64,000 bases of DNA from Ehrlichia ruminantium str. Welgevonden (lineage in GTDB: Bacteria; Pseudomonadota; Alphaproteobacteria; Rickettsiales; Anaplasmataceae), in NCBI RefSeq assembly GCF_000026005.1, contig NC_005295.2, forward strand, positions 1,294,655-1,358,654, given 5' to 3'. Shown in pieces: positions 20,402 through 32,103 of the stretch. The position numbers and the translations under genes were made by a program. Positions within the stretch are counted from its first letter, which is position 1; the number at the start of each line of letters is the position of its first letter. The notes under the pieces were generated by a model. It was not told the DNA's origin, ran no database searches, and saw only the letters and a list, made by a program, of their open reading frames with translations.

Positions 20402-21778
20402 CTAGCTATTCATCATATCGAAAAACTCATTGTTATCTTTCGTTATTGATAACTTATCTCTTAAAAACTCCATAGCTTCAACAGAACCCATAGATGATAA
20501 TAATCTTCTCAATAACCATACTTTCTTTAAACACACATGATCTATTAACATATCTTCTTTTCTTGTACCAGATTTTGAAATGTCTATCGCAGGATACACT
20601 CTCTTATCTGATATTTTCCTATCTAATATTATTTCACAATTTCCAGTACCCTTAAATTCCTCAAAGATTACTTCATCCATCTTTGATCCTGTCTCAATCA
20701 ATGCAGTTGCTATTATTGTTAATGATCCTCCATTCTCTATATTTCTTGCAGCACCAAAAAATCTCTTAGGTCTTTGTAAGGCATTAGAATCTACCCCACC
20801 TGTTAATACCTTCCCAGATGAAGGTATTACAGAGTTATATGCTCTTGCTAATCTTGTAATTGAATCTAATAATATTACAACATTTTTCCTATGCTCCACC
20901 ATTCTCTTTGCCTTCTCTATTACAATCTCTGCAAGCTGTACATGTCTATATCCAGGCTCATCAAATGTTGAACTCACTACTTCACCCTTCACTGATCTAC
21001 ACATATCTGTCACTTCTTCTGGCCTTTCACCGATTAATAATACTATTAATTCAATATCTGGATGATTTACAGATATTGAATGCGCTATTTGCTGTAATAT
21101 TATTGTTTTCCCAGCCCTTGGCGGCGCAACTATCAATGCCCTCTGTCCTTTACCTAATGGTGCTACTATATCTATTACTCTCATGCTTATATCTTTCTTA
21201 CTTAAGCTTATAGGGTCATTGCACTCTAATAGTATCCTTTCCTCCGGATATAAAGGTATTAGGTCATCAAAATGCACATATCTTTGTAGCTTCCCCATAT
21301 CTGTAAAGTTAATGCTATGTGCCTTTACTAATGTAAAATATCTTTCTTTCTCACTTGGAGCTCTAATCTCCCCACTTACTATATCACCAGTCCTTAAATT
21401 AAATTTCTTTATTTGTCCTGCTGAAATATATACATCATCACTACTAGCAGCATAATTTGCTTCAGGAGATCTTAAAAATCCAAAGCCATCGGATAATATC
21501 TCTACTACTCCACCTCCTATTGCAGCTCCTCCATCATTTACTACTTTCTTCATTAAGTGAAATATTATTTCCTGTTTTAGCATCCTTCCATTACTGACCA
21601 CACCCAGCTCTTCTGCTATCTTTAGCAGATCCTCTATACTCTTCTTCTTTAATTCACTTAAATCTAATACTTTAACCCCTACTCCTTTATCCTCAGGTAC
21701 CTTAACCTCTTCTTCACTTTGTATACCCTCTATTACTTCCTCTTCCTTCACTAAAAGAATATCTTCTGATTCCAACAT
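20402..21778 (-). CDS. rho: Transcription termination factor Rho
   Basis: A 458-aa RNA-dependent ATPase helicase that ends transcription. After an acidic N-terminal extension (about 40 residues with many Glu) come the Rho N-terminal helices ([20 protein letters not shown]), the RNA-binding cold-shock-like domain with [12 protein letters not shown], the Walker A motif [13 protein letters not shown], and the Walker B region [16 protein letters not shown]. The Q-loop/secondary-site region [20 protein letters not shown] is intact. Length is normal. It is a single gene with gaps on both sides. Several antisense frames overlap it and are shadows. Confidence 0.97.
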   Translation of the reverse strand: MLESEDILLVKEEEVIEGIQSEEEVKVPEDKGVGVKVLDLSELKKKSIEDLLKIAEELGVVSNGRMLKQEIIFHLMKKVVNDGGAAIGGGVVEILSDGFGFLRSPEANYAASSDDVYISAGQIKKFNLRTGDIVSGEIRAPSEKERYFTLVKAHSINFTDMGKLQRYVHFDDLIPLYPEERILLECNDPISLSKKDISMRVIDIVAPLGKGQRALIVAPPRAGKTIILQQIAHSISVNHPDIELIVLLIGERPEEVTDMCRSVKGEVVSSTFDEPGYRHVQLAEIVIEKAKRMVEHRKNVVILLDSITRLARAYNSVIPSSGKVLTGGVDSNALQRPKRFFGAARNIENGGSLTIIATALIETGSKMDEVIFEEFKGTGNCEIILDRKISDKRVYPAIDISKSGTRKEDMLIDHVCLKKVWLLRRLLSSMGSVEAMEFLRDKLSITKDNNEFFDMMNS

Positions 21779-23198
21779 AATAACTCTCTATTACACTTAA
21801 AATAAGTTGATTTTATGAACGCTTTCCAGTTATACATTTTATTACACTAATGAATTACTAGATCCACACATTAAATTAATAAATTTAGTACTTTTTAACA
21901 GATTAATTAGTAAGACAAATTCTCCACTGCAGATGTCTAAATAATGAAAACCTGTATCTACAGTCACACAATTACTAAACTAGCATACTTTTTTATTTTG
22001 ACAATATATAAAACACTCATAACCTCAATGATACCTAATCAATACACTTGTTATTTACAAACACTAATAAAAGCAGACTTAACTAATCAGTTATTAGTAA
22101 TAAGTATAGAAACACCAGCACATATCATATTAATCACTAGATCGACTATCCACTAAATTAACACACATACTTACAATATGACACATACACTACTAAATTT
22201 TATTGTGTGTAATGATTATTGTAATATAGACCCCATCCCCGGTTTTTTCATTATACACAACATTTAAAAACGTACAAATAAAAAAACTTTTTGGTTATAT
22301 ACTAATATCAGTAATGAAAATGAGAAATTATAGCACTACAAGATACACATCAACCATTACACCTAAAACTAGGTATTAATATTGTAACATACATTTATAA
22401 CTCAAGCTACATGAAAGATATTGATAAACATTCCTAGTTAATAATGTCATACACATTTCTAAGCTATTATACAACATTTGTAATTCACAATAGAAATATT
22501 ACATATAATGTATTTAAATTATGACATATAGATAACTGGATGCAATGTCATAGTAAAACATTCTTAATAAAGAATCTCATACATAAACCAACACCTCAAT
22601 ATAATATAACATTTATCATAGAGAAACACAATAATGTGTTTAAATTAGACTATAGATATTCACATAAAATATTATATACAACATTTCTACATATTAGACA
22701 TGAACAACAACTAAGTTGCAATGTAATATTTTATTACATTGTAAGCAGTACTATGACATTCGAAATCAGTTATAGTGCTTTAATCATATAATAACATTAT
22801 GAATTTAGTTAGTTATGGTTTATATCTTATAACAAAAAACTAAAAAGATAGATTTCAGAAATATTATTATTTTTATTCAAGTGTAAAATATATGTAAATT
22901 TATCAGAAGTAACATGCAATATTTTACTACACTAACAAAATTGTTTGTCAGAATACTATTATTCTGTTACAAGTAAACAATGATTTCATAATTATTAATA
23001 TGTTATAGATTACAAATTTCAGCATTTCCTAAAATATTCAGAAAAAAAGAAATGCTACACGTATTATTAATATAGTATATAATTTCAGATGTAAAATTGT
23101 ATACGTAGTTAGCTATGTATCTGAAATTCACTTTCTAGGTAATGTTAACGGAACCATGTATGTAAAAATGGATTCTCAGATCATAACTATATACCACT
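21779..23198. other. 1.4-kb gap between rho and hslV
   Basis: Two short frames (21944-22156 and 22540-22791, both +) exist but have no ribosome-binding site and ordinary noncoding composition, so I do not call them. Weakly repeated words (ATAATGTaTTTAAATTA near 22507 and 22634) suggest old local duplication. No RNA gene is seen. Confidence 0.5.
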
Positions 23199-23203
23199 AG
23201 GAG
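23199..23203 (+). promoter_or_regulatory. Ribosome-binding site of hslV
   Basis: AGGAG 8 nt before the ATG at 23212, one of the few strong Shine-Dalgarno sequences in the window. It fixes the hslV start. Confidence 0.7.
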
Positions 23204-23211
23204 CTTAAGTA

Positions 23212-23781
23212 ATGGAACACAAAGACAATAGTAAAATGTATGGTACTACTATCTTATGCATACGTAGAAACAACCATGTAATTATTGCAGGAGATGGACA
23301 AGTGTCGTTAGGACATACTGTAATGAAAAATTCAGCAAAAAAAGTAAAGCGTTTAGCTAATGATACAGTTATTACCGGATTTGCAGGTGCAACAGCCGAT
23401 GCGTTCACACTTTTTGAAAGACTTGAAGGCAAACTAGAAAAGCACCCTGGACAACTGCTCCGTGCATGTGTAGAATTAGCAAAAGATTGGAGAATGGATA
23501 GGTACTTGCGGAGATTAGAAGCAATGATGATTGTAGCTGATAAGTCTGTATCCCTCGTAATATCAGGTAATGGCGATGTGTTAGAGCCAGAAAATGGTAT
23601 TGCAGCTATTGGCTCAGGGGGGAATTATGCGTTAGCTGCAGCAAAGGCATTATGCGAATCCAATGACAAATTTTCTCAAAACATGACTTTAGAGTACATA
23701 GTTACTACCGCAATGAATATAGCTGCTGAAATATGTATCTATACAAATAACAATATCATTATGGAAAAAATAGAGGATTAA
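23212..23781 (+). CDS. hslV: ATP-dependent protease peptidase subunit HslV
   Basis: A 189-aa Ntn-hydrolase that forms the proteolytic core of the HslUV (ClpQY) protease in the cytoplasm. The catalytic threonine is the first Thr of GTTILCIRR (residue 12), so about 11 residues would be removed or precede the active end; most HslV proteins have a very short leader. Further family parts are [27 protein letters not shown] and [19 protein letters not shown]. It is followed after 2 bp by hslU, its ATPase partner. Confidence 0.96.
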   Translation: MEHKDNSKMYGTTILCIRRNNHVIIAGDGQVSLGHTVMKNSAKKVKRLANDTVITGFAGATADAFTLFERLEGKLEKHPGQLLRACVELAKDWRMDRYLRRLEAMMIVADKSVSLVISGNGDVLEPENGIAAIGSGGNYALAAAKALCESNDKFSQNMTLEYIVTTAMNIAAEICIYTNNNIIMEKIED

Positions 23782-23783
23782 AA

Positions 23784-25250
23784 ATGTTTCTTACACCAAG
23801 TAATAAATTAAACTTAAATGATGAACTAAACAATATAGAAAACAGCAGTGATATGAACACTCAGGAAGTTACACAAAATATTCCATATACTCACAGTACA
23901 CCAATACAAGAAGATGAAATAAATTTTTATGATCATAGCTCTCAAGAATTAACACCACAACAAATAACACAGGAGTTAGATAGGTTTATCATAGGACAAG
24001 CAGATGCAAAACGTGCTGTAGCTATTGCTTTAAGAAATCGTTGGCGTCGTAACAGGGTACCTGAACCTTTACGCGAAGACATTATCCCAAAAAATATTCT
24101 TATGATAGGACATACAGGGGTTGGAAAAACAGAAATAGCACGTAGGTTAGCAAAACTTGCAAAAGCTCCATTCATAAAAGTCGAAGCAACAAAATTTACT
24201 GAGATTGGTTATGTAGGAAGAGATGTAGACTCCATAATAAGAGATCTAGTTGATGTAGCCATTAATTTAGTAAAAGAGAGATTTCGTAAAGCTGTACAAA
24301 AAAAAGCAAAGGATCTATCAGAGAATATAATTTTAGATGCCTTAATAGGATCTGATGCAAGTCAAGAAACTAAAACTATTTTTCAAGAAAAATTAAAAAA
24401 TGGGGAATTTGAAAACTCTGAAATTTCCATCTCCATTAAAGAAAGTAAAAGTCCAATACCGCCAATAGACGTACCAAACATACCAGGTAGTCAAGTTGGA
24501 GTAATGAACATAAGTGAAATCGTTCACAAAATGCTAGGAAACAATAAGCAACTCAAAACTGTAAAAGTTACAGTAAAAGAAGCAAGGGAATTACTAATCA
24601 ACGAAGAAAGTGAAAAGTTAATCGATGAAGATAAAATTGTTAAAGAAGCTCTCCAACTTGCTAGCAATGATGGAATCGTATTTTTAGATGAAATAGATAA
24701 AATTGCAGCTCGTACAGAGATTAGAGGAGAAGTTAACAGAGAAGGAGTACAAAGAGATCTTTTACCACTACTTGAAGGAACAAGTGTTACTACAAAATAT
24801 GGTACTATTACAACTGATCATATTTTGTTTATAGCATCTGGTGCTTTTCATTTAGCTAAACCTTCTGACTTATTACCTGAATTACAAGGGCGTCTTCCTA
24901 TTAGAGTAGAACTTAAGCCTCTCAGTAAGGATGATTTAATAAGAATTCTAACAGAACCAGAATCAAGCTTACTCAAACAGTATTGCGCATTGATGAAAAC
25001 AGAAAATATCACCATTGATTTTACTGATGAAGGAGTATCTACTATTGCAGATATTGCATCTACAGTAAACAGAGAAGTTGAAAACATTGGTGCTCGTAGA
25101 TTACACACTATCCTTGAAAAATTAATGGAAGACATTAGTTATACTGCAACAGAAAATAGTGGTAAAACATATGTAATAGATAGTGAGTATGTAAAGAAAA
25201 AACTTGAAAATATCTCAAAACAGTTAGATTTGTCAAAATTTATACTATAA
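23784..25250 (+). CDS. hslU: HslU, ATPase/unfoldase subunit of the HslUV protease
   Basis: A 488-aa AAA+ ATPase that unfolds substrates and feeds them to HslV. Features in order are [20 protein letters not shown], Walker [35 protein letters not shown], the intermediate domain, Walker [15 protein letters not shown], and the C-terminal LDLSKFIL that docks into HslV. The usual HslU begins close to [13 protein letters not shown]; here about 54 residues precede it (Asn-, Ser- and Thr-rich). The start at 23784 has AGAGG about 8 nt upstream and follows hslV by 2 bp, so the extension seems real. Confidence 0.96.
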   Translation: MFLTPSNKLNLNDELNNIENSSDMNTQEVTQNIPYTHSTPIQEDEINFYDHSSQELTPQQITQELDRFIIGQADAKRAVAIALRNRWRRNRVPEPLREDIIPKNILMIGHTGVGKTEIARRLAKLAKAPFIKVEATKFTEIGYVGRDVDSIIRDLVDVAINLVKERFRKAVQKKAKDLSENIILDALIGSDASQETKTIFQEKLKNGEFENSEISISIKESKSPIPPIDVPNIPGSQVGVMNISEIVHKMLGNNKQLKTVKVTVKEARELLINEESEKLIDEDKIVKEALQLASNDGIVFLDEIDKIAARTEIRGEVNREGVQRDLLPLLEGTSVTTKYGTITTDHILFIASGAFHLAKPSDLLPELQGRLPIRVELKPLSKDDLIRILTEPESSLLKQYCALMKTENITIDFTDEGVSTIADIASTVNREVENIGARRLHTILEKLMEDISYTATENSGKTYVIDSEYVKKKLENISKQLDLSKFIL

Positions 25251-25266
25251 GCATATATAGATATCA

Positions 25267-25959
25267 ATGAAGGAAAAGTCAAAATTTGTCCATCAGGTTT
25301 TTACATCAGTAGCATCTCGTTACGATATAATGAATGATATCATGAGCTTTGGTCTTCATAGATTATGGAAGGATCAAGTTGTTCAAAGTATTCACAAAGG
25401 CAGTTTACTTGACGTAGCATGTGGTACTGGGGATATAGCAGTAAAGGTAGCAAACTACAAAAAAGATGTAGATATTGTTGTATGCGATATTAATATCAAT
25501 ATGTTAAATCGTGGAAGGAATAATGCTGTAAATGCAAACATATTAAATCTAAAATGGGTATGTGGCAACGCAGAACAATTACCATTCTACGACAACACAT
25601 TTGACTACTATACTATTTCTTTTGGTATACGCAATGTTTCTAATAGACAACTAGCACTAAATGAAGCATATAGAATTCTCAAACCTGGAGGTAAATTTAT
25701 ATGTTTAGAATTCTCCCCTTTAAAAAAGAACCATTGTCTTTATACATTATACAACTTTTATTCATTTAAAGTTATTCCCAATATTGGACAGTTAGTAGCA
25801 AAAGATAGAGCGTCTTATCAATACCTAGTAGACAGTATACAAGCGTTTCCATATCAAGATGATTTTATACAAGAAATACAGAATTCAAACTTCGTTCAAG
25901 CAAGATATAGAAATCTATGTTTTGGTATAGTTACACTATATACCGCATGGAAAGTATAG
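25267..25959 (+). CDS. ubiE: Ubiquinone/menaquinone methyltransferase UbiE
   Basis: A 230-aa SAM-dependent C-methyltransferase of quinone biosynthesis. The family opening VFTSVASRYDIMNDIMSFGLHRLWK, the SAM loop LLDVACGTGDIAVK, the block TISFGIRNVSNRQLALNEAYRILKPGG and FLEFSP-like CLEFSPL are all visible. Length is slightly below the usual 240-250. In Ehrlichia it would act on ubiquinone. It follows hslU after 16 bp and probably belongs to the same transcript. Confidence 0.95.
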   Translation: MKEKSKFVHQVFTSVASRYDIMNDIMSFGLHRLWKDQVVQSIHKGSLLDVACGTGDIAVKVANYKKDVDIVVCDININMLNRGRNNAVNANILNLKWVCGNAEQLPFYDNTFDYYTISFGIRNVSNRQLALNEAYRILKPGGKFICLEFSPLKKNHCLYTLYNFYSFKVIPNIGQLVAKDRASYQYLVDSIQAFPYQDDFIQEIQNSNFVQARYRNLCFGIVTLYTAWKV

Positions 25960-26597
25960 TATTAATCATAATTTCCAGTTGTCCACAATAACCAATACTG
26001 TTATAAATGAAACTGTGCAACATTTATGTAAATAATATTTTTATATAGTTATACTGTGTATTCATAAAACAAGTTATCAATATAAAACTTTGTTAAATTA
26101 GTTGTAGCAGTATCTAAATTATATAAAAAACAAGTAGTTCATATGTATTTTTATATGACATATTATAAACATATACACACCACAATTTTAATTATTAATT
26201 GCTTGATCCTATCAGGAACATTTATTAACTATAGCAAATAAACTACATATAACATTTGTAACTACTAGACAACAATTACACTCAAAATTCTTACCAATTA
26301 TATTCAACAGTAATATTAAGAATCATTAAATTATTATCAAGTATCAACTATCGGAAAATACTAAATCTTTACAAATGAGAATTACTAATAACATACTAAT
26401 AAATTACTGTACTTATTACATAATTTTTTAAGATTATCTGGAATCACTAAATATTCAATACACTACTTTTGTATTACCATTGATTACACGTAAAGCATTT
26501 TATATATACATTACTAGCATAAGCAAATTTGACCTTTAATACCAAGTAATAAAAAAATAATAACTAATTTCCATATAAAACAAACTCTCAACACTAT
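25960..26597. other. Gap downstream of ubiE, no visible feature
   Basis: AT-rich DNA with stops in all frames. No gene or repeat seen before the ORF at 26598. Confidence 0.5.
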
Positions 26598-26804
26598 ATG
26601 GCAAATAATTACATTAATGATTATCAAAGACCTTTAGAAGAACATTCTCATACAACAATATATTTTTACACATCTCAACATATTACTAATACAGATAAAT
26701 TAGAACATGAATATCAGGATAATAAACTAGAAAGAATAATTACCTATTTTCATATACAAACTATCAATATTGATATTAGTATACTATTACATTCATTGAG
26801 ATAA
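26598..26804 (+). CDS. Possible 68-aa protein whose 3' end seeds the 135-bp array
   Basis: A short frame opening MANNYINDYQRPLEEHSHTT with reasonably protein-like composition (polar, no membrane segment). Its second half is the first unit of the tandem array at 26700-27378. In the later units the codon CAG of YQDNKL has become TAG, so only the first copy is open. There is no good ribosome-binding site. It could be a real small gene whose tail was amplified, or a chance frame. No relative is recognised. Confidence 0.3.
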   Translation: MANNYINDYQRPLEEHSHTTIYFYTSQHITNTDKLEHEYQDNKLERIITYFHIQTINIDISILLHSLR

Positions 26805-27378
26805 CGTTTAACATTACTTGAAATATTCGAATAATACAGAACATGAATATTAGGATAATAAACTAGAAAGAATAATTACCTATTTTCATATACAAACATC
26901 AATATTGATATTAGTATACTATTATATTCATTGATATAACGTTTAACATTACTTGAAATATTCGAATAATACAGAACATGAATATTAGGATAATAAACTA
27001 GAAAGAATAATTACCTATTTTCATATACAAACTATCAATATTGATATTAGTATACTATTACATTCATTGACATAACTTTAACATTACTTGAAACATTTGA
27101 ATAATACAGAACATGAACATTAGGATAATAAACTAGAAAGAATAATTACCTATTTTCATACACAAATATCAATATTGATATTAGTATACTATTACATTCA
27201 TTGACATAACTTTAACATTACTTGAAACATTTGAATAATACAGAACATGAACATTAGAATAATAAACTAGAAAGAATAATTACCTATTTTCATATACAAA
27301 CTATCAATATCGATATTAGTATACTATTATATTGATTGATATAACGTTTAGTATTATTTGAAATATTGAATAATATAG
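26700..27378. repeat. Tandem array, 5 copies of a 134-136 bp unit
   Basis: The phrase GAACATGAA begins units at about 26703, 26839, 26974, 27109 and 27243; each carries AATAAACTAGAAAGAATAAT and TACCTATTTTCATA. Spacing is 136, 135, 135 and 134 bp. Differences are single substitutions and 1-2 bp gaps. The array lies between the 68-aa ORF and the 3' end of metG. Confidence 0.93.
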
Positions 27379-27407
27379 GACAATATTTTATTACACTATT
27401 ATCAAAA

Positions 27408-28928
27408 TTATATAATTTTTGTAAAAATAGGTTCAGGTTTTGGTAAAATTATTCCCGTATCTATAGGTACAGCAAAATTATTAAAACTACGTTTGTACTC
27501 TGATAATGCAATCTGATCCAATATTTTAGATGATAAATATGGCATTATAGGCTGCAATAGTAATCCAACACATCTTATATATTCAAGTAACTTATATAAC
27601 ACAGCTTGCATAACTATAGGATCAGTTTTAGATAACTTCCATGGAGCTCTAAATGCAATATATTCATTTGCTATAGATGACAATTCTTCTACAATATGTA
27701 TCATACCATTAAGGTTGTACTGATTAATACAAATTCTAACATTTTCCAAAATCTCTTGATAATTTGGTAAAGCATCCTCATCCTGAAATAGACTACTTGC
27801 CACATTTGGTATTGTTCCACGACATTCTTTATGCAAAAGCGAAACAGTCCTTTGTACTAAATTACCAATATTATTTGCTAAATCACAATTTATACAATTA
27901 ATAATACTACTTCTCTTATAATCACCATCATTACCTACTGGCATTTCTTTAATTAAGAAGTACCTAACCTGATCAACACCAAATTCTTCAATTAATTCAA
28001 AAGGATTAATCACATTTCCTAATGATTTGGAAATCTTCTGTCCTTCATTAGTCCACCAACCATGTGCTAAAATTTGTTTAGGCAATGGTAACTCAGCAGC
28101 CATTAAAATAGCTGGCCAATATACTGCATGAAATCTCAATATATCCTTTCCTACTACATGAACAACTGTACTATTTTCATCAACCCAATAATTTTTATAT
28201 TCACTACTATTAATCTCAGGAAACCCCAGAGTTGTTAAGTAATTTGTTAAAGCATCAATCCATACATAAATAATATGATTATCATCCTCCGGTACACTTA
28301 TCCCCCAAGAAATATTTTGTCGTGATATAGAAATATCTTTCAATCCAGACTTAACAAAAGAGATAACTTCATTATAACGATGTTTAGGTATAATAAAATT
28401 CGGATGTTTATCATAAAAATCTAATAACCTTTCTTGAAAATGAGATAACCGAAAAAAATAACTCGGCTCTTCTACCCATTCTACTTCAGCACCAGTAGGA
28501 GCTTTGCCATCAATTAACTCTTTCTCTTGGTAAAATGTTTCATCCCTAACTGCATACCATCCAGCATAATTACCTAAATATATCTTTCCATAATTATATA
28601 AACGTCTCCATAATCCTGTAACTGCCTTTTTATGCCTGATTTCCGTTGTACGAATAAAATCATCATGACTAAAGTTCATAACACCTGCCAAGTGTTGAAA
28701 AATAGCACTAGCATGATCAGTAAACTCCACTAATGATTTATTAGCCTTTGCAGCTGCTTTTTCTATTTTCTGACCATGTTCATCAGTTCCAGTAATAAAC
28801 TTTACATTATAACCATCAAGACGCTTAAACCTTGCAATAATATCAGATATTAAAGTTGTATAGACATGCCCTATATGTGGAACATCATTAACATAATAAA
28901 TAGGAGTAGTCACATATATATTTCTCAT
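27408..28928 (-). CDS. metG: Methionyl-tRNA synthetase
   Basis: A 506-aa class I synthetase that charges tRNA-Met. The HIGH-type motif is in YYVNDVPHIGHVYTTLISD and the KMSKS motif is KISKSLGNVINP. The connective part lacks the zinc cysteines, as in alpha-proteobacterial enzymes (WYAVRDETFYQEKELIDG, then EWVEEPSYFFRLS). The C-terminal tRNA-binding (Trbp111) extension of longer MetRS enzymes is absent, which is normal for this group. The gene ends about 30 bp from the 135-bp array. Confidence 0.96.
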   Translation of the reverse strand: MRNIYVTTPIYYVNDVPHIGHVYTTLISDIIARFKRLDGYNVKFITGTDEHGQKIEKAAAKANKSLVEFTDHASAIFQHLAGVMNFSHDDFIRTTEIRHKKAVTGLWRRLYNYGKIYLGNYAGWYAVRDETFYQEKELIDGKAPTGAEVEWVEEPSYFFRLSHFQERLLDFYDKHPNFIIPKHRYNEVISFVKSGLKDISISRQNISWGISVPEDDNHIIYVWIDALTNYLTTLGFPEINSSEYKNYWVDENSTVVHVVGKDILRFHAVYWPAILMAAELPLPKQILAHGWWTNEGQKISKSLGNVINPFELIEEFGVDQVRYFLIKEMPVGNDGDYKRSSIINCINCDLANNIGNLVQRTVSLLHKECRGTIPNVASSLFQDEDALPNYQEILENVRICINQYNLNGMIHIVEELSSIANEYIAFRAPWKLSKTDPIVMQAVLYKLLEYIRCVGLLLQPIMPYLSSKILDQIALSEYKRSFNNFAVPIDTGIILPKPEPIFTKII

Positions 28929-29227
28929 AAAACAACAATATCACTTCTGAATAATAACAATTAATATATCACAATAATTCCATTTAGAGGATATAATACA
29001 CATTTATACTATACTAGATACAGTATGCTTATAGAAATCAATACAAGTGAACTTTTAATTGTAACATCTCATAACAATACATTATATCTATAGTATAAAC
29101 ACATCAATTTCACTAATGATGTATTCATTGACAATTCATAATAAACCAAATCTTTATTTAATCAAACAAAGAAAAAAGATATTATGAAGTATACTATTAC
29201 AGACCTTATTTTATCAATATTACAACT
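28929..29227. other. Intergenic region between divergent metG and lysC
   Basis: AT-rich DNA that must contain the promoters of both genes. Only the lysC candidate (29228-29255) is clear enough to list. Confidence 0.45.
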
Positions 29228-29255
29228 TTGCAACATACAAAAAATCGCTTATATT
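29228..29255 (+). promoter_or_regulatory. Candidate sigma-70 promoter of lysC
   Basis: TTGCAA at 29228-29233 and TATATT at 29250-29255, separated by 16 bp, about 30 bp before the start codon. In AT-rich DNA such matches also arise by chance, so this is moderate support. Confidence 0.4.
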
Positions 29256-29284
29256 TAGGACTTAAATATTTCTAGCATATAGCA

Positions 29285-30532
29285 ATGACTAAGATTCTAG
29301 TAAAAAAATTTGGTGGTACTTCCTTACAAAATATTAAATGTATTAATCAAGTAACAGAAATAATCAAACAAGATGTTTGTAGTAACCATAAAGTAGTAGT
29401 CATAGTTTCTGCTATGGGTAAGTTTACCGATAACATTATTTCCCAAATAAAAGAAATTTCCGATGTAAAATCCTATAATGAACTATCGGAATATGATTTG
29501 ATTATTTCCTCTGGAGAACAAATCTCATGTGGTATGTTATCCTTAGCTCTACAAAAACTAGGAATTAAAGCACAGTCATGGTTAGGATGGCAATTACCTA
29601 TAGTAACAACTGATGATCATACCAAAGCAAGAATAATGGAAATCAATACCTCTGCATTACAAGATTTCTTAGTTAATAATGACGTTGCTATAATCGCTGG
29701 ATTTCAAGGAATGCATAAGGAAAACAGAGTTACAACACTAGGCAGAGGAGGATCAGATACTTCAGCAGTAGCTATCGCTGCAGCATTAGGAATAGATCTA
29801 TGCTATATATACACAGATGTAGATGGAATATACACATCAGATCCTAACATAGTACCAAAAGCACGTAAATTAGATTATATCGCATATGATGAGATGATCG
29901 AGATGGCTTCCCTTGGAGCTAAGGTACTACAAGTACGTTCAGTAGAATTAGCAATGAAATATAATATAAAGCTGCATGTATTATCTACATTCAATTCTAT
30001 AAAAGGAACAATATTATGTAAAAAAGGAGAAATCGAAATGGAAAGTCAGTTAATCACTGGTATTACATATAATAGTAACACAGCAAGTATTACGTTAAAA
30101 AAAGTTAGAGCTCTATTTGGTATTACTACATTATTTAGTATCATAGCAGACAATGGCATAAATGTTGATATGATTATTCAGAATATGGATAACAATGCAA
30201 ACGATATAACATTTACAATACCAGAAGAAGACTTATCCATAACAGAAACACTATTAATCAAAATAAAAGATAAACTTATGTATGAAGAATTAATAATCAA
30301 CCCAGATGTTGCAAAGGTTTCAGTGATTGGAGTTGGTATGATTTCTCATCCTGGCATAGCGTATAAAATGTTCGACACACTGACATCCAATAATATAACA
30401 ATACTTGCAGTTACTACTTCAGAAATTAAAATTAGCGTACTAGTATTAAGAAAAGATGGCCAACTAGCAACACAATATTTACACTCTAGCTTCAAACTTG
30501 ATTCACAATCAAACTTACATACAACAAGTTAA
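29285..30532 (+). CDS. lysC: Aspartate kinase
   Basis: A 415-aa enzyme phosphorylating aspartate, the first step to lysine/diaminopimelate and threonine. The kinase part shows VKKFGGTSLQN at the start, SSGEQISCGMLSLAL, TLGRGGSDTSAVAIAAALG and YTDVDGIYTSDPNIVPKA. From about residue 260 two ACT domains follow (ALFGITTLFSIIADNGINVD and VSVIGVGMISHPGIAYKMF), the usual site of feedback control. Length is typical. It diverges from metG and has no pathway neighbour here. Confidence 0.95.
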   Translation: MTKILVKKFGGTSLQNIKCINQVTEIIKQDVCSNHKVVVIVSAMGKFTDNIISQIKEISDVKSYNELSEYDLIISSGEQISCGMLSLALQKLGIKAQSWLGWQLPIVTTDDHTKARIMEINTSALQDFLVNNDVAIIAGFQGMHKENRVTTLGRGGSDTSAVAIAAALGIDLCYIYTDVDGIYTSDPNIVPKARKLDYIAYDEMIEMASLGAKVLQVRSVELAMKYNIKLHVLSTFNSIKGTILCKKGEIEMESQLITGITYNSNTASITLKKVRALFGITTLFSIIADNGINVDMIIQNMDNNANDITFTIPEEDLSITETLLIKIKDKLMYEELIINPDVAKVSVIGVGMISHPGIAYKMFDTLTSNNITILAVTTSEIKISVLVLRKDGQLATQYLHSSFKLDSQSNLHTTS

Positions 30533-31318
30533 AAAAATTATTGTCATCTAGCTAGTAGTTTTTAATAAACTCATGATAATACTCTATAAACACAGAATAG
30601 TAGTACCATTAATTATGTAAAAAAAACAGCAACTATCAAATATACCAAAATTGACTCATTAGACTTAGAAAAGTATAGTATACTACCTATAAAATCTCAA
30701 ATTCTAGTAGTTACTTAATAAAATACTGCATTTCAAAATAATGCTTAAAATATTACTGTACTCTGATTAGTAGTTTTGACAAAATTATATTAATAATGTT
30801 TTACAAGTATAAATAATATAATCTCAAGTAATATACAAATATAATTTCACAATACACTCGCAACTCGATAAATACAGCATAGTTCACCTAACACTCTTAA
30901 AGTATAACAACTACAATCTTAATATTATTAATTTTTAACACCACTACAGCAATTTTATGAAAAATAGTACCAGATAGTCTGATGTATAAGATTAAATTTT
31001 ACTAATATTCTGAAATATCTAGCACAGTTATTGTAAAGCTGACAACAGTCTAATTTTACTATCTGAATATTAAAAACCATAAGAATTATATATTTTTTTA
31101 TAAATTAAGTTTAGAATATTAGCATAATTAATTAATTTCATATTAGGAAACTACTCTCAGTCTCCTATTATTAAATATTTAAAAACCCTTTAGCATTTAT
31201 TTTATACTAAACTTAATATTAGATTATTAAAGACATTTTTAGATAAATTAAATAGCATAAAATTATTGCATTTTTGCGATCAAAATGATAAAGATAAAAT
31301 GATTAATAATGTAGTGTT
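30533..31318. other. Gap upstream of the cox operon
   Basis: Nearly 800 bp of AT-rich DNA with no coding-like frame. The coxB promoter must be near its right end but I cannot pick it with confidence. Confidence 0.5.
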
Positions 31319-32095
31319 ATGTTAAGACTTATTATCTTTTTTTTCTGTCTATTTATTTCTTTTAGCACATTTGCATCATCACCTACACCATGGCAAATGG
31401 GTTTTCAGACTCCTGTAACAGATATAATGGAATCCATCATAAAGTCACATAACTTTGTTATGATTGTCATGTCGATAGTTACACTTGTAGTTTTTACCAT
31501 AATGACATATGTAATCATAAGATTCAGGAAAAAACCTGAAGAAAAAGTAGTGTTCAATACGAAAAATTCTCATAATACTGCTTTAGAAATATTATGGACA
31601 TTAATTCCCCTAATAATTGTAGGATTTCTCACCATAAGTAATGTTAAACTTATTAGGCATCAACAAAAAATTCCTCATGTAGAAATGACACTCAAAGCAA
31701 TTGGATATCAATGGTATTGGGGATATGTCTATCCAGACCATAAGAATCTTTCTTTTGATAGCTACATGAAAGAATCAAGTAGTTTACAAGATGGTGAATT
31801 ACGATTACTTGAAGTTGACAATAGAGTTGTTGTACCAATCAATACAAATATTTTATTGCAAGTAACAAGTGCTGACGTAATACATAGTTGGGCTGTCCCA
31901 GCACTAGGAATAAAAATTGATGCAGTTCCAGGTAGATTGAATGAAGCATGGTTTAACATTAAAACTCCAGGAACTTATTACGGTCAATGCTCAGAACTTT
32001 GCGGTAGATTACATGGATTCATGCCAATAGTAATCGTTGCTGTTGAAAAGGAGCAGTTTGACAAATGGATACAAGAAAAGACGCTTGAGCTATAG
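31319..32095 (+). CDS. coxB: Cytochrome c oxidase subunit II
   Basis: A 258-aa subunit that accepts electrons from cytochrome c through the CuA centre. A signal peptide ([18 protein letters not shown]) is followed by two membrane segments (about residues 45-65 and 92-108) and a periplasmic cupredoxin domain. The CuA ligands are visible: His in DVIHSWAVP and the block [12 protein letters not shown]. The aromatic patch [10 protein letters not shown] is the expected electron-entry region. It is the first gene of coxB-coxA-ctaB, 8 bp before coxA. Confidence 0.96.
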   Translation: MLRLIIFFFCLFISFSTFASSPTPWQMGFQTPVTDIMESIIKSHNFVMIVMSIVTLVVFTIMTYVIIRFRKKPEEKVVFNTKNSHNTALEILWTLIPLIIVGFLTISNVKLIRHQQKIPHVEMTLKAIGYQWYWGYVYPDHKNLSFDSYMKESSSLQDGELRLLEVDNRVVVPINTNILLQVTSADVIHSWAVPALGIKIDAVPGRLNEAWFNIKTPGTYYGQCSELCGRLHGFMPIVIVAVEKEQFDKWIQEKTLEL

Positions 32096-32103
32096 AGGTA
32101 TAC

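Noticed and set aside
20580-21455. Overlapping plus-strand frames of 161, 117 and 90 aa
   Set aside because: All are antisense to rho; composition is what the reverse of a conserved gene gives.
21944-22156. 70-aa plus-strand frame
   Set aside because: No ribosome-binding site, no recognisable motif, composition like the surrounding noncoding DNA.
22540-22791. 83-aa plus-strand frame
   Set aside because: No ribosome-binding site; crosses faintly repeated AT-rich words; no protein-like feature.
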